Shown piece after piece: positions 1 to 6,102 of a DNA stretch of 17,744 bases. A program made the translations under genes and the position numbers. The first letter of the stretch is position 1; every line of letters begins with the position of its first letter. The stretch comes from an uncultured Lachnospiraceae bacterium (GTDB lineage Bacteria; Bacillota; Clostridia; Lachnospirales; Lachnospiraceae): assembly GCA_910587105.1 (NCBI GenBank), contig CAJUMB010000066.1, forward strand, positions 1 to 17,744, written 5' to 3'. The notes under the pieces are model-generated. The model ran no database searches. It was not told the origin of the DNA and saw only the letters and a list, made by a program, of their open reading frames with translations.

Positions 1-55
1 AATTCTTATCAGGAAATCTTATTTTCCATAGACACAAGATTTTTTACAGCCTCGG

Positions 56-273
56 CTAAGCCGGTGGTTCTGATCGTATGAATAAATCTACAGCTTCCCT
101 GCTGACTTTCCAGGAAGAACCGATGCGAATCCTTTAATGCTTCCATCCCGGAGCAGGCTGTAAATGGTATTACGGCCTACACCCAGATATTCTGCAAGTT
201 CCGGAACAGTCATGAGCGGGGAAGCAATGTCTTCATTATATGCTGCCAGATAAGGCCATGTTCTGCTTTCCAT
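56..273 (-). pseudogene. Frameshifted excisionase-like helix-turn-helix protein
   Basis: Reading from an ATG at 273 behind a GGGAGGA ribosome binding site, the protein has the excisionase/HTH_17 core: MTVPELAEYLGVGRNTIYSL followed by LRDGSIKGF. The frame then changes to an uncharacteristic tail and stops at 88. In the neighbouring frame the expected family ending appears at once (IGSSWKVSREAVDLFIR) and runs to a stop at 56-58. Restoring one base near 125-128 would give the usual FRIGSSWKVSREA continuation of about 71 residues. The gene therefore looks like a one-base deletion mutant of a small DNA-binding protein of the kind that controls excision of mobile elements. The DNA-binding helix is intact; the wing and C-terminal strand are lost. 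A sequencing error cannot be excluded. Confidence 0.7.
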
Positions 274-760
274 TATGAAATCCTCCCGTCTGATCACTAT
301 TGTTATTAAAATGTTATACTGCTTGTCTTCCAGCTGTCTTTCCAGACCACAGATAAGCATAAAAAATATTGACGTTACAGCATATTCAGGTAAACGTTGA
401 TGATCTATAATCATTAGAAGTATCAGGGAGGATGATATGGTTATGAAGGGGAAATTATGGTGTTTTTTGTGGTAGATAGATGTGGAATACAAAAAATCAA
501 TACGAAAACATATACCGTGGCTGATATTCCGGGGGAAACAGGGGAAAAGGGGAAGCAGCACCAAAACTTTCCGGATAGAACGCTTACTTCTTACGGGATA
601 TGGGAACTGTTCTGGGAAATGGATGGGCTGTGGCTGTGGGGACTTCCTGGAGGGGCCGGGTAAAATCTGAGATTTTTGGTTACATATTATAAATGTGGAA
701 CAGATGATTATAAAAAAGCAGGATTCCGATACAGGTTCCTGTTTTGTTTTACGGAGGTGC
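274..760. other. Intergenic region with no convincing gene
   Basis: Between the divergent excisionase-like gene and the gene starting at 761 I see no ORF with family resemblance. Two overlapping short plus-strand reading frames (about 457-670) are rich in Gly, Trp and Cys and look non-coding. The segment KTYTVADI in one of them recalls the start of small excisionase-type proteins, so this may be a decayed copy, but the rest does not follow the family. A GGGAGG motif near 429 precedes only a 12-codon ORF. The region presumably holds promoters for both flanking genes, although I cannot place clear -35/-10 pairs. Confidence 0.4.
715..745 (+). promoter_or_regulatory. Hairpin with T-rich tail just upstream of a start codon
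   Basis: AAAGCAGGA (715-723) pairs with TCCTGTTTT (737-745), with one G-T wobble, and is followed by GTTTT. It lies directly ahead of the GGAGG ribosome binding site of the gene at 761. It could be a terminator for upstream transcription or an attenuator for the small gene and radC-like remnant. The evidence is base pairing only. Confidence 0.3.
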
Positions 761-1102
761 ATGATGAGCAGTATGAAAAACATGGAGTGCAGGGAAGAAA
801 GACGTTTCAATAGAGGATATCGGATTATTGAAAGCCATTGGGCGGGGGATGTGGAGATTGTCATCGGACATAACCCCCATGCCCCCAGCCCTTATGTGTG
901 CTGGTACTGCAGAAACGGTACAGAGTATTTAATGGGGTATTATGGGGATGATTTTACCAGTGTCCGCAATAAACTGTGGGAACGGTTTTACTTCGAAAGG
1001 CAGATGGAGGGCAGAAGACGGCGGTATCTCCTGCAGAGGGAAGCAGGGGCTTCGGGCAGATACTTTAATGGCCGCAGAGAGGGAGACGCTTATGGAAAAT
1101 AA
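761..1102 (+). CDS. Small hypothetical protein of mobile-element type (113 aa)
   Basis: The start is ATG 761, chosen because GGAGGT lies immediately upstream; the longer frame from 695 lacks such a site. The protein is basic and aromatic-rich. Its N-terminal half contains GYRIIESHWAGDVEIVIGHN and PYVCWYCRNGTEYLMGYYGD, and its C-terminus is Arg-rich with several RRR/GRR clusters. There is no signal peptide or membrane segment. The last 11 bases overlap the start of the radC-like remnant, so the two were probably translated together. I do not recognise a named domain. The position next to radC-like and excisionase-like genes suggests a conjugative-element accessory protein. Confidence 0.6.
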   Translation: MMSSMKNMECREERRFNRGYRIIESHWAGDVEIVIGHNPHAPSPYVCWYCRNGTEYLMGYYGDDFTSVRNKLWERFYFERQMEGRRRRYLLQREAGASGRYFNGRREGDAYGK

Positions 1103-1566
1103 GAAAGTGCAGGTTGTACATCTGCAGATGGTTAAGGATGGTGAAATTGCCTATGGGAGCAGGAAAATGGAGAATCCCCGGGAGGCCGCAGAGCTTATGA
1201 AAGATTTTCTCGGGGATATGGACAGGGAGTGTCTGGTGGTATGCGGAACCGATGTAAAGATGAAACCGGTGTACGTACAGACTGCGGCCATGGGATCTGT
1301 CAGCTGCTGTCCAGTTTCTATAACCAGATATATTTAAAGCGGCACTGCTTTCCAATGCGGTGCATATTCTCCTGTTTCATAACCATTTATCTGGTGATGT
1401 AACACCGCAGGGGGACCTGCTGGTGACCGAGCGGGTAAGGAAATTCGGGGAACTGCTGGGGATTCACCTGCAGGACCATATTATTTTAGGAGACCATGGG
1501 GCATTTTGCAGCCTGAGGGCAGACGGGAGATATTTTGGACAGCAGGATGACAGTATCAGAAATTAA
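1092..1566 (+). pseudogene. RadC-like JAB-domain protein, frameshifted and motif-degenerate
   Basis: From ATG 1092 (GAGGGAG upstream) the frame reads as a RadC-like protein: VQVVHLQMVKDGEIAYGSR, then ECLVVCGTDVKMKPVYVQTA and AMGSVSCCPVSIT, before stopping at 1337. The continuation is in another frame, beginning DIFKAALLSNAVHILLFHNH and ending after LGIHLQDHIILGDHGAFCSL at 1566. The frame change lies around 1321-1329. The JAMM-type metal motif is also damaged. The family normally has H-x-H-x7-S-x2-D; here the HNH is followed by LSGDVTPQGD, so the Ser is replaced by Gln and one codon is missing before the Asp. Intact members are about 150-residue proteins common on plasmids and integrative elements, of uncertain biochemical role. 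The double damage argues for a dead gene. Confidence 0.8.
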
Positions 1567-1597
1567 ATATTGAGATTATGAATGATAAGGTGAAGAT

Positions 1598-2311
1598 ATG
1601 AAATACTACAGCATACGAAGGCCAATTCTGCCAGGCGGTTATCCAGAGAAAGAGCTGGTGGAGAGAATCGTTAATTTCGATACAAGAATTTACTGCCAGG
1701 AGATAGACGGCATGGCGTGGGACTATGTGGAATATAAGAAAGAGCTCACGCCGAACCAGGCGGATGCCTATGAACTGGTATTGGAGAGAAAGAGAAAATA
1801 CTGGTGTGCGGCAACGGTGTATGACAGTTACGGCAGAATAACAGCAAAGATTATAAAATCATCAGAGGCTTTTAGGAGGTCTTTGAATATGTTCAAAAGA
1901 ACTAAGAGAAAGAAAATCTGCAGGGAGTGGTTTGACAGCCGGGAGGAAGCAGAAGGGCTGTCCCAGCAGGACATTGGCCGGATTTATGATACCCAGCGGA
2001 GAGCTTATTGGGAGGCGGATTTTGTAAACCAATGTATTGACAGAAATGAGGCTAGAATTGGATTGTGCAATCTTCTGTATGAGTCCCTGGCAGATGAAAA
2101 GGAGATTCTGGATAAGGCCTACAGTCTTTATGAAAAAGCAGAAGACGGCAGTGTGCCGTACCTTGATACGCTGGACAGGTTGAACGGTGGTATGAAGCAG
2201 ACTTTAAAGAGTATAGACAGGGAAAATAATTTACCAGGCGGCTCCTGTCTTTTCGATTTTATTGGAAAAATAGAAAAAGTTCCAAAATATATAAAGGGAT
2301 ATTGGAAATGA
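1598..2311 (+). CDS. Hypothetical protein of conjugative-element type (237 aa)
   Basis: Starts at ATG 1598 with a weak AAGGTGAAG site upstream. The N-terminus, MKYYSIRRPILPGGYP followed by NFDTRIYCQEIDGMAWDYVE, resembles a family of small proteins I associate with Clostridia integrative elements. The middle has KYWCAATVYDSYGRITAKI and a basic KRTKRKK stretch near residue 101. The C-terminal half is helical and charged. There is no signal peptide, membrane helix or catalytic motif I can name. The order radC-like then this gene is consistent with element backbone. The assignment of family type is from memory and the function is unknown. Confidence 0.6.
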   Translation: MKYYSIRRPILPGGYPEKELVERIVNFDTRIYCQEIDGMAWDYVEYKKELTPNQADAYELVLERKRKYWCAATVYDSYGRITAKIIKSSEAFRRSLNMFKRTKRKKICREWFDSREEAEGLSQQDIGRIYDTQRRAYWEADFVNQCIDRNEARIGLCNLLYESLADEKEILDKAYSLYEKAEDGSVPYLDTLDRLNGGMKQTLKSIDRENNLPGGSCLFDFIGKIEKVPKYIKGYWK

Positions 2312-2394
2312 ATGTTTTTTATTTGAAAGAAGTCTGCCAGGTTGAAAGTTCTGTAGCTGAACGGCATGGCAGGTTTGAATTTATTTATGTATAA
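2308..2394 (+). CDS. Possible 28-aa ORF overlapping the preceding stop
   Basis: An ATGA overlap with the stop of the 237-aa gene opens a 28-codon frame beginning MNVFYLKEVCQVESSVAERH. The coupled arrangement is typical of real operons, so this may be the surviving start of a longer gene cut short by the TAA at 2392. There is no homology evidence, and it is short enough to be chance. Confidence 0.25.
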   Translation: MNVFYLKEVCQVESSVAERHGRFEFIYV

Positions 2395-2470
2395 ACGGCA
2401 AAAATATGACCATTTATGTAACATCAGCTGTGGTACATAGAGAAATCGCGGGATAGAGCTGTCTGGGCAG

Positions 2471-2758
2471 TCACTTCCTTTCCCGTAAAACATTTACCAT
2501 ATGAATAATTACATCAATTTCATTTTCTTCCAATCCGCTTACATCAACAATTCGTGTATTTGCAATACCCAAAAGATAGTCTGTTGAAACGTGGAATATA
2601 CGGGCAAGAGTAATCAGACCGCTATAGGTGGGATAACGGTTTCCAGATTCGTAAGCAGAAATGGCACTGACGGCTACACCAACCATGTCGGCCAGCTGCT
2701 TTTGTGTGAGTCCGCGTTCCTTCCGCAATAATTTGACTTTTCTTCCAAAGTTTATCAT
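2471..2758 (-). CDS. XRE-family transcriptional repressor (95 aa)
   Basis: The N-terminal 65 residues are a classical lambda-repressor-like helix-turn-helix: KLLRKERGLTQKQLADMVGV, then VSAISAYESGNRYPTYSGLI and a closing TDYLLG. The short C-terminal tail (EENEIDVIIHMVNVLRERK) probably mediates dimerisation. GAGGAT lies about 11 bases before ATG 2758. Upstream, TAGT-GT-ACTA (2799-2808) and TATACACTA (2836-2844) share a TAGTGTA half-site and flank a TATAAT on the minus strand, suggesting autoregulation. Likely a regulator of mobile-element genes; its targets cannot be told from this window. Confidence 0.85.
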   Translation of the reverse strand: MINFGRKVKLLRKERGLTQKQLADMVGVAVSAISAYESGNRYPTYSGLITLARIFHVSTDYLLGIANTRIVDVSGLEENEIDVIIHMVNVLRERK

Positions 2759-3052
2759 AAGTATTAAATATCCTCAAAATTTAGTGGATTTTTCTTATAG
2801 TGTACTAAAATAAATTTCTGTTTTGGATATATTATATACACTAAAAAAGAAAAAACGATTGAAAATGAATGGATACGAAGGTAAAATAGAAGTATTAGGA
2901 ATGCAAATAAACAAAAAGATTTTAATAAAACCATTAAGGAGGCGGTGTCTATTTTGTGCAAAGCAGACCCTCACTAAGGGAAAATGGTGTAAAGAATATA
3001 TCAGGAATGTTTTGCCTTACAATTTGAAATGTGCTGTCTGTACAACAGGAGG
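2759..3052. other. AT-rich spacer between two XRE genes
   Basis: No supported gene. A plus-strand frame of up to 79 codons (2823-3062) is Lys- and Cys-rich, lacks a good ribosome binding site, and includes low-complexity AAAAAAG runs. The left end carries the promoter/operator region of the XRE gene ending at 2471. An isolated AAGGAGG near 2937-2943 leads only into a 10-codon frame, so it may be a relic. Confidence 0.4.
2799..2860 (-). promoter_or_regulatory. Putative promoter and operators of the XRE gene
   Basis: On the minus strand TATAAT lies at 2837-2832 with a poor -35 match upstream. TATACACTA (2836-2844) overlaps it, and the inverted repeat TAGT-GT-ACTA (2799-2808) lies between it and the gene. 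The repeated TAGTGTA half-site either side of the expected start point fits self-repression by an XRE dimer. No binding data. Confidence 0.4.
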
Positions 3053-3088
3053 ACATAAATAAAAACAGCCGGCGTGAAACCAGCTGTT
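3053..3088 (-). terminator. Rho-independent terminator of the second XRE gene
   Basis: AACAGCCGG (3064-3072) pairs with CCAGCTGTT (3080-3088) with a single mismatch and a 7-base loop. Read on the minus strand it is followed by TTTTTATTTATG. It starts within the stop codon of the XRE gene ending at 3087. Confidence 0.75.
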
Positions 3089-3323
3089 ATTTGAAAAAAT
3101 CTTCGATGGGAGTAGCAAGCACCTGGGAGAGGCCATACAGTTCAAGATCGGTAACGGTACGGCTTTGGTCTTCGATACGAGAAATAGAACCCCGGCAGAT
3201 ATAAATGGCCAGAGTTTCTAATTTTGCAGAAAGTTCCTGCTGGCTCATATTTTTTTCTTTCCGAAGCTCTTTTACTTTTCTGCCAACCATATTTTTTTCT
3301 TTCTTATCAATGATGCGGGCCAT
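3087..3323 (-). CDS. Small XRE-family repressor (78 aa), divergent from the WYL regulator
   Basis: A compact helix-turn-helix protein: VGRKVKELRKEKNMSQQELS, then GSISRIEDQSRTVTDLELYG and a C-terminal LATPIEDFFK. It is almost only the DNA-binding domain. AAAGGAG lies directly before ATG 3323. It is transcribed away from the WYL gene across a shared 316-bp region containing the GACA-TGTC inverted repeats, so it is a candidate co-regulator or antagonist of the downstream cluster. A hairpin terminator follows its stop, isolating it from the other XRE gene. Which of the two divergent regulators binds which repeats cannot be decided from sequence. Confidence 0.85.
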   Translation of the reverse strand: MARIIDKKEKNMVGRKVKELRKEKNMSQQELSAKLETLAIYICRGSISRIEDQSRTVTDLELYGLSQVLATPIEDFFK

Positions 3324-3340
3324 AGTGTATCTCCTTTGTC

Positions 3341-3369
3341 TTGTAATGGCATATCTCCTATGTTATACT
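3341..3369 (+). promoter_or_regulatory. Promoter for the WYL regulator (and probably the cluster)
   Basis: TTGTAA (3341-3346), a 17-base spacer and TATACT (3364-3369) give a good sigma-A promoter, with a start point expected near 3376. The first GACA-TGTC repeat (3379-3389) sits just downstream, a placement suited to repression. Confidence 0.65.
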
Positions 3370-3378
3370 ATTGAAAAT

Positions 3379-3477
3379 GACAGAGTGTCCTCTGATAAGA
3401 CAAAGGATGTCATTCATAGACAAAACATGTCTTCCGCTAAAAAGCAACAAAAATTTTCCAGAATGACAAAATATGTC
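3379..3477. promoter_or_regulatory. Array of four GACA/TGTC inverted repeats (operators)
   Basis: Four sites are visible: GACAGAGTGTC (3379-3389), GACAAAGGATGTC (3399-3411), GACAAAACATGTC (3419-3431) and GACAAAATATGTC (3465-3477). The last three share GACA-N5-TGTC; the first has a 3-base spacer. The first three start exactly 20 bp apart, about two helical turns, so bound dimers would line up on one face. They lie between the promoter at 3341-3369 and a second TATAAT, upstream of the WYL gene and within the probable promoter region of the divergent XRE gene. WYL regulators of defence loci (BrxR, CapW) are known to bind inverted repeats upstream of their own gene; the assignment here is inference. 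Confidence 0.7.
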
Positions 3478-3495
3478 CAGGGTATTTCGTATAAT
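3464..3495 (+). promoter_or_regulatory. Possible second promoter overlapped by the fourth operator
   Basis: A perfect TATAAT lies at 3490-3495. The region where a -35 would be is covered by GACAAAATATGTC (3465-3477), with only a poor -35 match (TGACAA, spacing about 20). If it is a promoter it needs an activator or is repressed by occupancy of that operator. Confidence 0.35.
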
Positions 3496-3639
3496 AGAAG
3501 AAACCAGGCAGGTTCAAGCTGTAGAAATAAAGAGCTGCATGGCAGATGGTACAGAAAGTACAAATGTAGCAGCTACATGGATGAGGATAGGCACCATCAT
3601 GGAAAGAAAATGGAAAAAATTAAGGAGGTTTTCTGGAAA

Positions 3640-4605
3640 ATGAAAAAAGAAGAGGATAAAGCGGAAAGAGTTTTGTCAATCTATACCCGTCTCATGCAGG
3701 GAAAGATTATAAATAAGGAAGAGGAAAGTCTAAAGTTTGGTGTGGCAACGCGGACGATCCAGCGGCACATTGCAGACATCAATCACTTTCTGAGCGGCCA
3801 GTGTAATGAAACGGGGGAAATCAAGGAGGTGATACATGATGCCAAATCAGGGGGCTACCGTCTGGAGACAAAAGTGCAGAACCAATTGATACCGGAGGAG
3901 CTGTTAGCTGTCTGCAAAGTGCTTTTGGAGAGCCGGGCGTTGGTGAAAGAGGAAATGTTTCCTATCATCAATAAGCTGCTTTCTGCCTGCGGTACAGAAC
4001 AGGACCGTAAACGGATAAAAGACTATATCGGTAATGAAATGCTCCACTATGTGGAGCTGCATCACCACAAAAAGCTGGTGAAGATATTATGGGAACTGGA
4101 GAAAGCCGTAAAGGAGCAGCGGTATGTGGAAATATGCTATAAAAAGTTGAAAAACACTCAGTTAGTAAAACGGAAAGTGAAGCCTGTCGGGATTATGTTT
4201 TCCGAGTTTTATTATTATCTGACTGCGTTTATTGAAGACATAGACAAGGAAAAGGAATTTCAGAATCCGGATGATCTGTTCCCGACAATTTACCGAGTGG
4301 ACAGGCTGGAAGACATAAAAATATTGGATGAACATTTTCCTATTCCCTATAAAGAACGGTTCGAAGAAGGGGAATTCCGAAGACGGATTCAGTTTATGTA
4401 TGGAGGGAGGCTGAAAAAAATCCGCTTTAAATATAAAGGGAGCTCTTTGGAAGCCGTATTAGACAGACTTCCGACGGCAAAAGTTATTAAAGAGGAGGGC
4501 GGGGAGGTTCTTGTTCAGGCAGAAGTTTTTGGAGATGGGGTTGACAGATGGATAAGAAGCCAGGGAGATGACATTTATGATATGGAAAGCATTGTCTTGA
4601 CGTGA
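3640..4605 (+). CDS. WYL-domain transcriptional regulator (321 aa)
   Basis: The layout is that of WYL regulators. A winged helix-turn-helix spans about residues 5-75 (FGVATRTIQRHIADINHFL with wing GGYRLE). The WYL domain spans about 150-235, with the signature tyrosines in SEFYYYLTAF (residues 188-197) and YRVDRLEDI. A C-terminal WCX-like domain runs from about 245 to the end (EVFGDGVDRWIRSQGDDIY). The start at 3640 is chosen because AAGGAGG lies 11 bases upstream and the family begins here; in-frame extension further upstream would run through the operator region and antisense to the XRE gene. Such proteins sense a ligand, often thought to be nucleic acid, and control defence islands in many bacteria (BrxR, CapW). 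It leads the gene cluster on the same strand, 51 bp ahead of the first GTPase gene, and probably controls it. Confidence 0.88.
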   Translation: MKKEEDKAERVLSIYTRLMQGKIINKEEESLKFGVATRTIQRHIADINHFLSGQCNETGEIKEVIHDAKSGGYRLETKVQNQLIPEELLAVCKVLLESRALVKEEMFPIINKLLSACGTEQDRKRIKDYIGNEMLHYVELHHHKKLVKILWELEKAVKEQRYVEICYKKLKNTQLVKRKVKPVGIMFSEFYYYLTAFIEDIDKEKEFQNPDDLFPTIYRVDRLEDIKILDEHFPIPYKERFEEGEFRRRIQFMYGGRLKKIRFKYKGSSLEAVLDRLPTAKVIKEEGGEVLVQAEVFGDGVDRWIRSQGDDIYDMESIVLT

Positions 4606-4607
4606 CG

Positions 4608-4634
4608 ATTTTCCGCTTTCGTTAAAGCGAAAAT
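4608..4634 (+). terminator. Hairpin between the WYL gene and the GTPase cluster
   Basis: ATTTTCCGCTTT (4608-4619) pairs with AAAGCGAAAAT (4624-4634), with one bulged C and a CGTT loop. Only GATTTTG follows, so as a terminator it would be leaky. It sits 8 bases before the AAGGAG of the next gene and may set the ratio of regulator to effector transcripts, or be an RNA processing site. Confidence 0.45.
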
Positions 4635-4656
4635 GATTTTGTAAGGAGATGTTCTA

Positions 4657-6102
4657 TTGAAAAAGAATGGGAAAAAATACAGGCGCCTTCAGAAAGAGAA
4701 AGAACTGAGGAAAAATTTAGTGGCAATAGGGAATTTTAATATTTGTCAGGAGGTGGATGGAATTAATATAGGAGCGTTAGCCATATCACACATCATTATT
4801 AAAAACCCGATTATGTATGAGTGCGAGGAGTTAAAAAGGGATTACATTAACAAGCTGAATATATTGATTAAAACTGGTGGATGGAATCGAAGAAAATATG
4901 AAAGTGCTGAGCTAAAAGCATACGAAAACATTATTTTTGGAGTCAGAGGAAATGCAGAAGGACATGACATATCCTACTATAAATACTTCCTCTTGTTTGA
5001 TATATTTCATATTTTGGGATATGAGGTTAAAAATGAAGATGCAGAAAAGCTAGAGAGTGTCAAAGAAAGATACCTAATTGAATTTGAGGATTCAGCAGTT
5101 GATAAAAAGATTGTTAATGATATTGTTAAAACCTTTGTGCGGGGAGAAATCAGAAAGCTGAAGCAGCTTGCTGATAATAGTTTGCTTTCCCATGAAAAAG
5201 AGTATATATTTCTTATAAAAAAGAATATGGCGTTTAGGAAGAAGGCTCCGTCTTCAGTGATGGTAACAGCAACTATGAGTGCGGGCAAGTCAACATTTAT
5301 CAATGCCTTAGCAGGTAAGTACATCTGTCTGTCACAAAACATGGCGTGCACAAGTAAAATACACTGTATTGTAAATAAAGCATTTGAGGATAATTTCGCT
5401 TATGAATACGACCACGATTTAATACTTACAGCGGGGAAAGAAGAACTTTTAAATGATAATGAATTAAACAAATCAGATAAAATTGTTGTGGGCACAAAAT
5501 TTATAGGTGGATTAAGTAAGGAGAGGATAATTGTAAATGATTCCCCCGGAGTAAATTTTAGCGGTGATCAAGAGCATAAGATTATTACGGAAAAATTGAT
5601 AAAAAGGAAAAACTACAACTTGCTTATATATATTATGAATGCAACACAGTTGGGGACAAACGATGAAGACAGCCACCTTGATTATGTGAAAAATACAATC
5701 GGCAGGAAGCCAGTTCTGTTTATCATAAATAAAATAGATACATTTAATGTGGAGGAAGAAGACATTGGGGCTGCAATCGGACGTCAAACAGAATTATTAA
5801 AGAAAAAAGGTTTCAAGGCTCCAATGGTTTGTCCAGTCTCATCAAGAGCTGCTTATCTTGCAAAACAGTTTTTAATTTCCAAACTGTCAAGGACAGAAGA
5901 AAGGGAGCTTTACAATTTTGTAGATAAGTTTGACCAGATGAATCTTCCGGAATATTATACTTCAGCTTTTAAAAAAATATCGGTGGCCGACTGTGGGAGC
6001 GAAGAAGAACAATTGTTGAAGACGAGTGGAATAGCATATGTTGAGAAGATAGTAAAAGTACTGACAACAGGAGGAAAAATAAATGGCACAGGTTTATGTT
6101 AA
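4657..6102 (+). CDS. Dynamin-like GTPase, GTPase domain only (481 aa)
   Basis: Starts at TTG 4657, with AAGGAG 8 bases upstream. Residues 1-195 are a helical N-terminal region unlike its neighbour's. The GTPase domain follows: G1 VTATMSAGKSTFINAL (residues 203-218), a G2 Thr in ACTSKIH (about 232), G3 NDSPGV (294-299), G4 NKID (358-361) and G5-like CPVSSRAA (392-399). The first Gly of the G1 motif is Ala, as in the neighbouring protein. The sequence is clearly paralogous to the next gene: both have TQL-x-TNDD/E, an EEEDIG stretch after NKxD, and LSR/LTR-x-EER. This protein ends just where the neighbour's stalk helices begin, so it has no stalk or membrane paddle. Pairs of dynamin-like proteins in which one partner is reduced are known in bacteria and tend to work as hetero-assemblies. 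Its role here is probably to regulate or cap the second GTPase. The stop overlaps the next start by 20 bases. Confidence 0.85.
   Translation: MKKNGKKYRRLQKEKELRKNLVAIGNFNICQEVDGINIGALAISHIIIKNPIMYECEELKRDYINKLNILIKTGGWNRRKYESAELKAYENIIFGVRGNAEGHDISYYKYFLLFDIFHILGYEVKNEDAEKLESVKERYLIEFEDSAVDKKIVNDIVKTFVRGEIRKLKQLADNSLLSHEKEYIFLIKKNMAFRKKAPSSVMVTATMSAGKSTFINALAGKYICLSQNMACTSKIHCIVNKAFEDNFAYEYDHDLILTAGKEELLNDNELNKSDKIVVGTKFIGGLSKERIIVNDSPGVNFSGDQEHKIITEKLIKRKNYNLLIYIMNATQLGTNDEDSHLDYVKNTIGRKPVLFIINKIDTFNVEEEDIGAAIGRQTELLKKKGFKAPMVCPVSSRAAYLAKQFLISKLSRTEERELYNFVDKFDQMNLPEYYTSAFKKISVADCGSEEEQLLKTSGIAYVEKIVKVLTTGGKINGTGLC

Noticed and set aside
457..670. Two overlapping short plus-strand frames
   Set aside because: No ribosome sites and unnatural Gly/Trp/Cys content; only KTYTVADI hints at a relic.
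274..864. Upstream extension of the minus-strand excisionase-like frame to 864
   Set aside because: The extension is Pro/Ser/Ile-rich with no domain character, and runs antisense to the start of the 113-aa gene. A strong ribosome site supports ATG 273.
2823..3062. 79-codon plus-strand frame
   Set aside because: Low-complexity Lys start, no ribosome site, no recognisable domain.
3205..3639. N-terminal extension of the WYL frame
   Set aside because: It would cross the promoter and operators and run antisense to the XRE gene. The family starts near MKKEEDKAERVL, with AAGGAGG upstream.
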